This document shows, in pieces, positions 35,036-43,425 of a stretch of DNA of 64,000 bases. The position numbers and the translations under genes were made by a program. A model generated the notes under the pieces. The model was not told where the DNA came from. It ran no database searches and saw only the letters and a list, made by a program, of their open reading frames with translations. Numbering within the stretch: position 1 is the stretch's first letter; each line of letters begins with the position of its first letter. The DNA comes from Chitinophaga sp. SYP-B3965 (GTDB taxonomy: Bacteria > Bacteroidota > Bacteroidia > Chitinophagales > Chitinophagaceae): the NCBI RefSeq assembly GCF_009647655.1, contig NZ_WJFD01000008.1, positions 1 to 64,000 of the forward strand, read 5' to 3'.

Positions 35036-35539
35036 TTACATGTATTTCATTCCTTCATATCCCAGCAATCTGCGATACAACGCAATCTGTCCGATGCAGT
35101 TTGCTTCGCGGTAACTTGTAAAAGTAAGCAGATCGAAATAAGGGAAACTCATCCCCGGCATTTCAAATATGCTGTCCAGCTTCTCATCTGATACTTTCAC
35201 CAGCACTGCTCTGGCAATGGGAGAAATGTGTGCCCAGTCTTTCTTAAAAGATTCAAGTGATGGATAAGTAACCCCATCCTTTATGCCCTGGTTATTCTTA
35301 AACAGATCATCAGCGGCTTGTTTATACACGGTGTCACCCAATAAGCCAGCCATATCAAAACGTTGCTGCACAAGGGTGCCTGCCAGCCAGGCAATGTGGT
35401 TTGCTTTTGTGTTCAGGCGATTGTGTGCATCCTCATCTGAAATACCATCCAACGCGCTGTTGAAAAAAGGTGTTTGCAGGTCATACATGGCAAGCATGCC
35501 GGTCATTCTGGTGCTTTCTGTTACTGTTGTTGTTCCCAT
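35036..35539 (-). CDS. DinB-fold protein lacking metal histidines
   Basis: The 167-residue protein from ATG 35539 (MGTTTVTEST) has the four-helix DinB fold: an N-terminal MYDLQTPFFNSALDGIS helix, a kept His in NHIAWLAG and a C-terminal GQIALYRRLLGYEGM. In relatives the last motif reads like HEAYHxGQI; here it is REANCIGQI, so both histidines are replaced by Arg and Cys. It may be catalytically dead or bind something else. A longer in-frame start at 35575 is possible but adds an unlikely segment. Confidence 0.8.
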   Translation of the reverse strand: MGTTTVTESTRMTGMLAMYDLQTPFFNSALDGISDEDAHNRLNTKANHIAWLAGTLVQQRFDMAGLLGDTVYKQAADDLFKNNQGIKDGVTYPSLESFKKDWAHISPIARAVLVKVSDEKLDSIFEMPGMSFPYFDLLTFTSYREANCIGQIALYRRLLGYEGMKYM

Positions 35540-35645
35540 GGTGGTAATATTTATATGCAATGTACCTTTATTCATGGGCTTATAACGGGGTGTATCCTGA
35601 CAAAAGAAGGGGGTGTATGCGCCATGTTCAGATACGAACGTAACT

Positions 35646-35662
35646 TGTACCGAAACCGGACA
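35646..35662. promoter_or_regulatory. Dyad before the ABC permease gene
   Basis: TGTACCGAAACCGGACA is a dyad (TGTnC..G...C..GnACA) 97 bp before the permease start. It resembles sites I recall upstream of FtsX-type permease genes in related bacteria. The regulator is unknown and no sigma-54 box was convincing. Confidence 0.45.
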
Positions 35663-35758
35663 GTTTTACAAGAATACCCAAACATTACACATTGAAAATC
35701 AACACGGATGATTATGGTATTGAATTAGTGGTACAGCCGTAACCTTTAATCCTTCTGC

Positions 35759-38128
35759 ATGCTGCAAAACAACATCAAGATAGCCTGGCGCAGTTTAAAA
35801 AAAGACCGCCAGTTCACATTGTTAAACCTTGTTGGTCTTTCCACCGGTTTAGCCTGTGCGTTATTTATTTACCTGTGGGTAACGGATGAATTGAATGTTG
35901 ACAAATTTAATAAGCAGGACAGCCAGCTTTTCCAGGTCATGGAACACCGCAAAAAAGCGGATGGTATCTGGACTTCCCACAGTTCTTCCTATCCACTGGC
36001 AGAAGCCCTGGTTCGGGAAATTCCCGAAGTGCAATATGCCAGCCCTGTAAAAACTACAGAAGGCAGCATTTCGCTGCCTGCAGATAAAACCAAAGAACTG
36101 AGGGTGTATGGCCGGTATGTAGGGAAAGATTATTTTGCTATGTTCAGTCGTGAAGTGATAGAAGGAAACATAAAACAGGTATTACCGGATAAAGGTTCCA
36201 TTGCTATTTCTGATAACCTGGCCCGTAAACTTTTTTCCACTACGGAGGATCTCATCGGCAAAAGCGTGCTACTGCAACATGAGAAAACCTATACCATCTC
36301 TGCTATTTTTCAGTCGCCGCCTGCCAATGCTTCGGAGCAGTTCGATTATGTATTATCTGCTGACCTGTTAATGGACAGCTGGGAAGGAAAGAACGGCTGG
36401 AACAGCACCAGTTTGCAAACGTATGTATTACTAAAGCCGGGTACAGACATTAGCAGGGTCAATCAAAAACTGCCGGACTTCCTGATGCGGCAAACCAATT
36501 TTAACAGTAAACATAAAACACCTTTCCTCAAAAGATACTCGGAGCTTTATCTCTACGACCAATATGAAAATGGGATACTAAAAGGAGGCCGCATAGATTA
36601 TGTGCGTATGTTTTCCATTATTGCTATTTTCATCCTCCTTATTGCCTGCATCAACTTCATGAACCTTTCCACCGCTAAGGCAGCGCAGAAATTAAAAGAA
36701 GTAGGTATCAAAAAAGTAGTAGGCGCCAGCAGAAGTTCGCTGGTAATGCAATATCTCGGGCAATCCATGCTGATGACCTTTATAGCACTGATCATTGCTT
36801 TTGTGCTGGTGCTGCTTTTTATGCCTTCCTTTAATGCGATAACAGGTAAGGCACTTTCCCTGACACCCGATATAAGAATGATCCTCTCCTTCCTGGGTAT
36901 TGCTTTATTTACAGGTTTTGTGTCCGGCAGTTATCCGGCACTTTATCTTTCAGGCTTTAACCCTACGGCCATCCTGAAAGGTAAACTGAGGAATAGCCTG
37001 GGAGAAGTGCTGGTACGAAAAGGGCTGGTAGTATTTCAATTTTCCCTCTCCGTTATACTGATCGTATCGGTGCTGGTGGTGTATAAACAAATCTCCTTTG
37101 TACAATCTAAAAGCCTGGGATATAATAAAGAGAACCTGGTGATGTTTGAGCGGGAAGGTGTGCTTAATCAAGACGATAAATTGGAAACCTTTCTTTCAGA
37201 AGCAGGGAAAATACCTGGCGTAGCGATGGTTTCCAGCATAGGGCATAGTATGGCCGGTCACAGCAGCGGCACTTCCGGTATAAAATGGATCGGAAAAGAT
37301 CCGGAGGACAGAACGGAGTTTGAAAACCTTGCCGCCAGTTATGGTATGATCGAAACGCTTGGATTTGAGTTAAAAGAAGGAAGGACATTTTCTCCAAAGT
37401 TCAGTTCAGACAGTAATGTCATTATCTTTAATGAAGCGGCTATCCGCTTTATGAACATGAAAGATCCCATCGGCAAAACAGTAGAGTTATGGGGCGAGAA
37501 GAGAACCATTGTTGGTGTGGTAAAAGATTTCCATTATGAATCGCTGCATGAGCTGATGAAACCTTCGTTCATTCGCCTGAACCCTGGTTCTACGTATCTA
37601 GTAGTGGCCAGGCTACATGCCAGCGAAGAAAGATCAGCCCTGGTAAGACTGGAAAGCTTATATCGCCAGTTTAATCCTGATTTTACATTCACTTATAAAT
37701 TCATGGATGAAAATTACCAGCAGATGTATGTTTCAGAGCAAAGGGTATCTATTCTTTCCCGTTACTTTGCGGGGCTGGCCATCCTCATCTCCTGTCTTGG
37801 TCTTTTTGGCCTGGCTGCCTTTACAGCGCATAGACGACAAAAGGAAATAGGCATCCGGAAAGTAGTGGGTGCTACTGTGAACAATCTGTACGTGATGTTA
37901 TCAAAAGATTTCCTGAAGCTGATATTGATTGCTATTGTGATAGCGTTGCCTTTATCCTGGTGGGCTACCAGTATCTGGCTGCAGGGATTTGCTTATCGTA
38001 CACCTGTAGGGCCAGGCGTATTCCTGATTGCAGGTTTAGCTACTGTACTGATCACTTTACTGACCATCAGTTACCAGGCTGTTAAAGCAGCGCTGGCTAA
38101 TCCTATTCATAGTTTAAAATCGGAATGA
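35759..38128 (+). CDS. FtsX/MacB-type ABC transporter permease
   Basis: The 789-residue membrane protein has the duplicated Bacteroidota layout: helix 1 (about 22-42), a large periplasmic MacB_PCD domain (about 50-270), three helices with FtsX motifs (about 285-400), a second helix and periplasmic domain (about 430-650) and three final helices with GIRKVVGATVNNLY. The repeat of KxVGAS/T motifs shows two FtsX halves. These transport or mechanotransmission permeases need an ATPase partner, and none is encoded nearby. It is usually under two-component control. Confidence 0.92.
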   Translation: MLQNNIKIAWRSLKKDRQFTLLNLVGLSTGLACALFIYLWVTDELNVDKFNKQDSQLFQVMEHRKKADGIWTSHSSSYPLAEALVREIPEVQYASPVKTTEGSISLPADKTKELRVYGRYVGKDYFAMFSREVIEGNIKQVLPDKGSIAISDNLARKLFSTTEDLIGKSVLLQHEKTYTISAIFQSPPANASEQFDYVLSADLLMDSWEGKNGWNSTSLQTYVLLKPGTDISRVNQKLPDFLMRQTNFNSKHKTPFLKRYSELYLYDQYENGILKGGRIDYVRMFSIIAIFILLIACINFMNLSTAKAAQKLKEVGIKKVVGASRSSLVMQYLGQSMLMTFIALIIAFVLVLLFMPSFNAITGKALSLTPDIRMILSFLGIALFTGFVSGSYPALYLSGFNPTAILKGKLRNSLGEVLVRKGLVVFQFSLSVILIVSVLVVYKQISFVQSKSLGYNKENLVMFEREGVLNQDDKLETFLSEAGKIPGVAMVSSIGHSMAGHSSGTSGIKWIGKDPEDRTEFENLAASYGMIETLGFELKEGRTFSPKFSSDSNVIIFNEAAIRFMNMKDPIGKTVELWGEKRTIVGVVKDFHYESLHELMKPSFIRLNPGSTYLVVARLHASEERSALVRLESLYRQFNPDFTFTYKFMDENYQQMYVSEQRVSILSRYFAGLAILISCLGLFGLAAFTAHRRQKEIGIRKVVGATVNNLYVMLSKDFLKLILIAIVIALPLSWWATSIWLQGFAYRTPVGPGVFLIAGLATVLITLLTISYQAVKAALANPIHSLKSE

Positions 38129-38130
38129 TA

Positions 38131-39414
38131 TTATTTCAGGGCCAATAAACTTTTATAAGCGCGGGATTGCATTGCCAGGATGGTGACGATAAATCCTATT
38201 ACACCTGTAACGCTGAACAGCAATGCGATACCTCTGGCCATGCCCGTGCCAAACCAATCTCCTATCAGGTCTACACCTGCGCCGGTTGTCATGAATGGAA
38301 TGAAAAAGTATTGAGCAATAGGGCCGATCATAAAAGCGGTGATGGGAGAAGCGGCCTGTTCAATACTTTGTGTAAAACCAAATACTCTTCCCTGCCTTTC
38401 CGGCGGGATGGCTTTCTGGATAATAGTTTGCTCTGCTGCTTCTACAACAGGGATCAGGCATAAGTAAATGAACAGCCCGGTTGCCAGTAATATAATGGAG
38501 GAATGAATGGTGAAGAAGATGCAGATGAACCACATCAATATATTACAATAGAAAAGTGTTTTCAGCGGCGTTTTCCCCAATCCTTTTTTTGCGACTACCA
38601 ATCCGCCGAGAATAAATCCTAAGCTCAGGATACCCCAGAGCACTCCCCATACTTGTACCGATACAAGGGAAAGGCCGTAAGCATCCATTAAGGACATGAA
38701 TACACCACCCAGGAAATTATTGAAGCAGTTGAAAAAGATCAGGCCGAAAAGGCCGGGGATAAGATTAATAACTTTGATGGTTCCTTTGATGTCTACTGTT
38801 TTTGGTTCTTCCTGTGTGTGCACTATTTCATTCTCCTTCATGGGGATGGTCCACAAATGCAGGATGGCAAGGAACATTAATCCGATGGCTATTACCAGGG
38901 TCCAGAACATACCCAGGTAACCTACAGCAAAACCGCTCATGAAAGAAGAGATGAGAAAAGCGGTGCCGTTTGTGCTGCCTACCAGTCCGTTTGCTTTATC
39001 GCGACGGTCTTCTTCTATAAGGAAAGTAACAGCAGTGGAAAGAGCTATCATACGGATGTTTCCGATGATAGCCCCAAATAACGTCAGCAAAACTAACACC
39101 CATAAGTATACACTGGAATCATGGGTAAAAGCACCTTTGGGTGCCATGATGTATAAAAGAAATGCAGCAGCGTATAAAATAAGAGAACCGATGCTGGACA
39201 TCAGCATGGCTATTTTCTTCCGGTACCTGTCTACCAGCGATCCTAAGAAGAAACCAGAGAGCGCTACTGTTCCAAAATAGATACCTGCCATCACAGAAGT
39301 GGCCAGCACAGATCTTGTTTGCAGGAATACCCAGAAGGTAACAGCAAACCAGACAAATGTATTCGTAACGGAGGCAACAAGAGAGTTGGCTAATACAGCA
39401 TAAAAGACCTTCAT
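38131..39414 (-). CDS. MFS transporter
   Basis: The 427-residue protein has twelve membrane helices of the major facilitator superfamily with the loop motif GSLVDRYRKKIAM (DRYxRK) after helix 2. It is of the MFS exporter type often linked to drug or metabolite efflux. ATG 39414 (MKVFYAVLANSL) is preferred over an upstream TTG at 39441. The substrate is unknown. It is convergent with the permease gene, 2 bp between stops, and follows the SDR gene on the same strand by about 96 bp. Confidence 0.9.
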   Translation of the reverse strand: MKVFYAVLANSLVASVTNTFVWFAVTFWVFLQTRSVLATSVMAGIYFGTVALSGFFLGSLVDRYRKKIAMLMSSIGSLILYAAAFLLYIMAPKGAFTHDSSVYLWVLVLLTLFGAIIGNIRMIALSTAVTFLIEEDRRDKANGLVGSTNGTAFLISSFMSGFAVGYLGMFWTLVIAIGLMFLAILHLWTIPMKENEIVHTQEEPKTVDIKGTIKVINLIPGLFGLIFFNCFNNFLGGVFMSLMDAYGLSLVSVQVWGVLWGILSLGFILGGLVVAKKGLGKTPLKTLFYCNILMWFICIFFTIHSSIILLATGLFIYLCLIPVVEAAEQTIIQKAIPPERQGRVFGFTQSIEQAASPITAFMIGPIAQYFFIPFMTTGAGVDLIGDWFGTGMARGIALLFSVTGVIGFIVTILAMQSRAYKSLLALK

Positions 39415-39510
39415 AAGCGTGTATTCATTGACCTGCTGCAAAATAGCATAAAATCTTATTCACCGCGTGCCACCGATTGACGTAACGCATTGGGCTATGA
39501 CTATCCTGTT

Positions 39511-40308
39511 TTACCCTACAATGGAGCCACAGGTGATGTTTGCCACTGTTGCTGTGATGGCCCTTGCTTTATCAGAAGCCAGAAATGCTGCTGTATTGGC
39601 CAGGTCTTCCAGCGTGGGGGAACGTTTCAGCAATGAACCTTCTCCCATTTGCGGTAGTAATTCATCTAATGTGGTACCCATTAATTCAGCCCGGTGCCCA
39701 AATACTTCTTTGGCATGTGACCCACCAGCGACTGTTTCTGGTATAGCATCTGATCTTAATGCAATGGCACGGATGTTATAAGGGCCTAACTCTCCTGCCA
39801 AATTGCGCGTAAGGCTTTCCACCGCTGCATTGGAAACACCAAAACCACCTGCCACACCATTCGCTAATAATCCACCGGGTGTAGTGATAGTAAGGATCAC
39901 ACCGGACTTATTCCTGATCATGTAACGCGCTACTGCTGTAGTGGTTAAAAAATTAGTGGTGATGTAAGTATGCACAGGATGATAAAAATCTTCTGTAGAA
40001 AGATCTGTTAATGGAATACCCTGCAAGTGTACAACGCCGATAGCATTAAAGTGAATATCAATGCTGCCTGTTTTATCATACACTGCTTTCAGGTGATCTT
40101 CTATGGATCGTTTATTCAACGCATCCACCACAGCTACTTCTGCTTGTCCGCCTTCATCTTTTATTTTCTTCGCTGCTGCTTCCAATGGTTTTAATGTTCT
40201 GCCAGTGAGGAAAACTTTGGCGCCTTCCTTTGCAAATGCCAATGCTACTGCACTGCCAATAACGCCGCCAGCTCCATATATCACAGCATGTTTGTTTTGT
40301 AAAAGCAT
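39511..40308 (-). CDS. SDR-fold protein lacking the YxxxK catalytic pair
   Basis: The 265-residue Rossmann protein has an intact nucleotide loop (YGAGGVIGSAVALAF) and the NAI motif in place of NAG. At the position of the catalytic YxxxK it reads FGVSN: Phe156 instead of Tyr and Asn160 instead of Lys. Related divergent SDRs in other bacteria also lack this pair, so it may be a non-classical oxidoreductase or a binding protein. A minus-strand TACGTTTG at 40334-40327 is the likely -7 box, with a leader of about 18 nt. Confidence 0.85.
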   Translation of the reverse strand: MLLQNKHAVIYGAGGVIGSAVALAFAKEGAKVFLTGRTLKPLEAAAKKIKDEGGQAEVAVVDALNKRSIEDHLKAVYDKTGSIDIHFNAIGVVHLQGIPLTDLSTEDFYHPVHTYITTNFLTTTAVARYMIRNKSGVILTITTPGGLLANGVAGGFGVSNAAVESLTRNLAGELGPYNIRAIALRSDAIPETVAGGSHAKEVFGHRAELMGTTLDELLPQMGEGSLLKRSPTLEDLANTAAFLASDKARAITATVANITCGSIVG

Positions 40309-40567
40309 ATAGTTTGGTTTGAATTACAAACGTACATGGATAAATCAGATTTCATGGGGGGCAAAGGAGGCAATCTAAGGGGGGAATTGTGACAGGGAAA
40401 ATTTATTTGCCTGATTCCCAATTGTTTTATAATATTGTTTTTCAATTGTGAAGGATCGATACTGTTAATACCCGTTGCCCCGTAACCATATATATTAGCA
40501 CACTCCTAAAGACTTATTGACTTAACTGTTGCATAAATGTAGCCCCATTTAAGCAAGCAAAAATTTT

Positions 40568-41053
40568 ATGCATATGCCCCAAAAGAAAGAAGAGGCATCT
40601 CAACCTTCGTTGGATCAAATGGATCTGCAGCGAATGATTGCAGGGCCTTTGCAGGCCGCCATGGATGCGCAGACAGCTTCTGCAATTGCCGCAGTGGAAC
40701 TGATGAAAAAGATCAGCTTCACGGATGATGCACAAGTGGCGATGGTAGACTTTTCTCATCACCGGGAGGGCCAGAAGATTGACCTCAAAGTACCGCTGGT
40801 TTCATTGGTGCCTATCAATTGTTTGCGCATTGAACACGTAAGCGTCACCTTCAATGTGAAACTGAACGCTATTGAAAAAACTACCCCCAATGCACGTTCC
40901 ACCGGATCCAGCATGAAAATGAGCGCAGGTTATCAGCGCCAGTCCGGCAAAGAAAAAACCAGGGCCTCCTTTCATTTCACGATGCAGATGAAAGCGGTGC
41001 AGGACGAACTTCCACCGGAATTAATTCAGCAACTGAATATACCCATCACATAG
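40568..41053 (+). CDS. DUF2589 protein A
   Basis: This is a 161-residue soluble protein with no signal peptide or membrane helix. It has the DUF2589 layout: an N-terminal helical part (DLQRMIAGPLQAAMDAQTASA, about 18-50), a beta segment with IDLKVPLVSLVPINCLRIEHVSVTFNVKL (about 73-100), a variable loop and a C-terminal KMSAGYQRQSGKE to MKAVQDELP. It is paralogous to the next gene, 37 bp downstream. The function of the family is unknown. The cluster of four genes on one strand with short gaps indicates an operon and a shared structure. Confidence 0.85.
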   Translation: MHMPQKKEEASQPSLDQMDLQRMIAGPLQAAMDAQTASAIAAVELMKKISFTDDAQVAMVDFSHHREGQKIDLKVPLVSLVPINCLRIEHVSVTFNVKLNAIEKTTPNARSTGSSMKMSAGYQRQSGKEKTRASFHFTMQMKAVQDELPPELIQQLNIPIT

Positions 41054-41090
41054 GATACACCTTTTTTTTCTCATCTTAAATGTCCAAACA

Positions 41091-41807
41091 ATGGCAAAGA
41101 GTAATCCTAAAAGCCGCACCCCACGGCCAAAAGTAGCGCAGAGAACTGCGGTTGCTTCTCCTGTTCCCAGTGTTGATAAAGCTGCAGATCTTGCAGCCAG
41201 CACTGCTCAAAAATTGTCCAAAGCTGTAACCGCAGGCAGAGGCATGGTATCAAAATCTGGTCCAAGTACAGCGGGCCTCGTTTCTGAACTGAACAACATC
41301 GATTTCAAAAAAATGATCGGCGCACCCTTGCAGGCTTGCGTGGATGCACAGGTGCAAAGCTCCCTGGCAACTGTTAACTTCATCAACTCCGTTGGTTTTG
41401 TAACAAGCGACATGGGAAAGAAAGAACTCGTTATGGTGGATTTTACACATGAAAGAGTGGATGTAAAAGACGACGGCACCCCACTGAACAAGAAGATCTA
41501 CATTAAAGTTCCCCTGCTGGCCATGCTGCCAATTCCAAGCTTGCGGATCGAACATGTACAGATCGACTTCAACGCAAAACTGAACTCAGTGGAAACATCT
41601 TCTGTTTCTGATGAACTGGGCATCAAAGCTGAATTAGCAGTAGGCTGGGGCCCTATCAGCCTGAAAGTATCGGCCTCTTATCAACGTAAGTCCGTAACCG
41701 GTGTTGAAGTGAAAAAAGAGTACGCACTCAACGTAAATGTTAAGGCGGTGCAGGATGAAATGCCTGCCGGTCTGGAAAAGATCCTCGGGATGCTTTCCGC
41801 CTCATAA
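41091..41807 (+). CDS. DUF2589 protein B
   Basis: The 238-residue soluble paralog of the previous protein carries an extra Lys/Arg-rich and Ala/Ser-rich N-terminal extension of about 60 residues that starts NPKSRTPRPKV and looks disordered. The DUF2589 core (about 68-225) has IDFKKMIGAPLQACVDAQVQSSLATVNFI, YIKVPLLAMLPIPSLRIEHVQIDFNAKL, KVSASYQRKS and VKAVQDEMPAGLEKIL. It aligns with protein A from end to end of the core. It is most likely a partner in a hetero-oligomer. No function is known. Confidence 0.87.
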   Translation: MAKSNPKSRTPRPKVAQRTAVASPVPSVDKAADLAASTAQKLSKAVTAGRGMVSKSGPSTAGLVSELNNIDFKKMIGAPLQACVDAQVQSSLATVNFINSVGFVTSDMGKKELVMVDFTHERVDVKDDGTPLNKKIYIKVPLLAMLPIPSLRIEHVQIDFNAKLNSVETSSVSDELGIKAELAVGWGPISLKVSASYQRKSVTGVEVKKEYALNVNVKAVQDEMPAGLEKILGMLSAS

Positions 41808-41882
41808 GTGTTTACTGGTATCTGGATGCAGTATTGCATTCAGATACCATTTTTTATTATTCCTGTAACAATCGAAATAGAT

Positions 41883-42752
41883 ATGTCAAATATTACACTG
41901 GCAGATTATGTAGGTTTCATCTTCTCTGAGATCACAAGAGCAAGAGATCATGCAGACAAAGTATCCAAAGACCTCGCCATCGCTTATTCTAAAGATGAAG
42001 TACTAAAGCATTTTTCAGTTCCACGTTTCAAAATACCGGAAATGGAACTCACCATTCCCGTGCTCATTTCTTCTGCCAAATTCTCCACCACCATGTTGTT
42101 CAACATGCAGGAGGAGGAATTTAAAAAGTATGTTGCCGGCAAGGTGAACTCCGCCATCCAGACCCTTCTGATCAAAAGCAGCAATGTAGAAACCGACTAT
42201 ACCCGTATCAATAATGAAGTTTTCACCAAACCTGTTTATTACGAAACTGCTTTAGCACAGCCTGCGCCACAAAATCTCGTAAGGCTGCAAGGCAAGAACA
42301 AAAAAGTAGCACGACTGCCAGATGGTTCTCCGCAACCTCCTGCTGTAAATGTACTGGACCATCCTGCGCTGCCCAGGTTCTATCAGCAACTGGTGGCCAA
42401 TCAGGATCCTTCCAAACCGGAGAACATTGCGTTGCTGGCCCTGGCGGAGATCTTCAATGCCAAGATAGTGGAATACAACCTGCAGAGTGCTTACAAAACA
42501 CAGTACCCCAACAATGAATTGTTCCAGTCCATGCTCAACGAGGTGATCCAGAAGATCAAAGAAAACACCATGGTTTCCCAGAGTAAAATGGAGAACTTAC
42601 TGGTTAACCCGGAAACCAATCTCGTAAAGAGCGGCAGCAGCGATGCAACTGTTTTTACCATTAAAGCCAAGATCATGGAAGAAGGCCTCTTTGTAAAAAC
42701 GGTAAAAAATGAAGAAACAGGCAAAGAGGATCTATTGGTGGAATTTGAATAA
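41883..42752 (+). CDS. Soluble protein, distant DUF2589-like N-terminus
   Basis: The 289-residue protein starts at ATG 41883 (MSNITLADYVGFIFSEITRARDHADKVS); a longer in-frame start at 41808 is a poor choice, as it gives a membrane-like segment directly behind the previous stop. The N-terminal 75 residues recall DUF2589: a helical part, then PRFKIPEMELTIPVLISSAKF where DUF2589 has VPLLxxxPIPSLRI. The rest is mostly helical with a Pro-rich break (about 150-185) and a C-terminal beta segment. Function unknown; it lies 75 bp after DUF2589 gene B. Confidence 0.75.
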   Translation: MSNITLADYVGFIFSEITRARDHADKVSKDLAIAYSKDEVLKHFSVPRFKIPEMELTIPVLISSAKFSTTMLFNMQEEEFKKYVAGKVNSAIQTLLIKSSNVETDYTRINNEVFTKPVYYETALAQPAPQNLVRLQGKNKKVARLPDGSPQPPAVNVLDHPALPRFYQQLVANQDPSKPENIALLALAEIFNAKIVEYNLQSAYKTQYPNNELFQSMLNEVIQKIKENTMVSQSKMENLLVNPETNLVKSGSSDATVFTIKAKIMEEGLFVKTVKNEETGKEDLLVEFE

Positions 42753-42760
42753 ACATTACT

Positions 42761-43381
42761 ATGCAGCGATTCTATTATAACGATAAGCAACAGTTCTCAC
42801 AGCTCCTTTCCGCCTTCAACGGGGTATCTGAGAAGTTCAGTAAAAAGGATTACGATACTGATAAAGCCCTGAAACAATTATTGGATAATGCCATCAAAGT
42901 ATATAAGGATGCCGGCTTTACCGATAAAGAAAGCCAGCTGCAGGTATTGAGAGCAGAACTGACTTCCATAGAAAAAAACATTCATCCCCTCACTTACGAA
43001 AAGGTCACGATCCGGAAAGGGGAAATGAAAATGAGCATATGCCTGAAAATACTGCAATCCATAGAGCAACTGCTCCGGCATGATTACACTTATTGTACGG
43101 ATAAATTACAGGAAGTCCGTAACATGATCTCCCAGATATTGCTGGCGGGTTTGCAGGGTGGCCTGATCACTGACACCCTGCTGGATTCCACCAACACGGA
43201 ATCTGAATTGCAGAAGTTATGGAAACTATTGGCAACAGATGCAAACATCGCACTTGCGCAACGGCGGGTGTTGATGAGTGTTAGCATTTATGATGTACTG
43301 CTGCTGATGGAGGAACTGATCGGCGGGATGTTGAAGGTGGGGCTGAAGAAACCCAAACCTTCTGTGTTGCAATTGGGGTGA
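42761..43381 (+). CDS. Helical cytoplasmic protein of the DUF2589 cluster
   Basis: The 206-residue, largely helical soluble protein has no recognised domain. Features are Lys/Asp-rich N-terminal helices (KFSKKDYDTDKALKQLL), a central LRAELTSIEKNIH heptad-like stretch and a C-terminal hydrophobic helix (YDVLLLMEELIGGMLKVGL) ending in a Lys/Pro-rich tail. It starts 8 bp after the previous stop and is the last gene of the cluster, so it is likely translated with it. Function unknown. Confidence 0.75.
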   Translation: MQRFYYNDKQQFSQLLSAFNGVSEKFSKKDYDTDKALKQLLDNAIKVYKDAGFTDKESQLQVLRAELTSIEKNIHPLTYEKVTIRKGEMKMSICLKILQSIEQLLRHDYTYCTDKLQEVRNMISQILLAGLQGGLITDTLLDSTNTESELQKLWKLLATDANIALAQRRVLMSVSIYDVLLLMEELIGGMLKVGLKKPKPSVLQLG

Positions 43382-43425
43382 GGTAGCTCCTTATGCTGAA
43401 GTTGGAGATCAGGTGCCCGGAAGTG

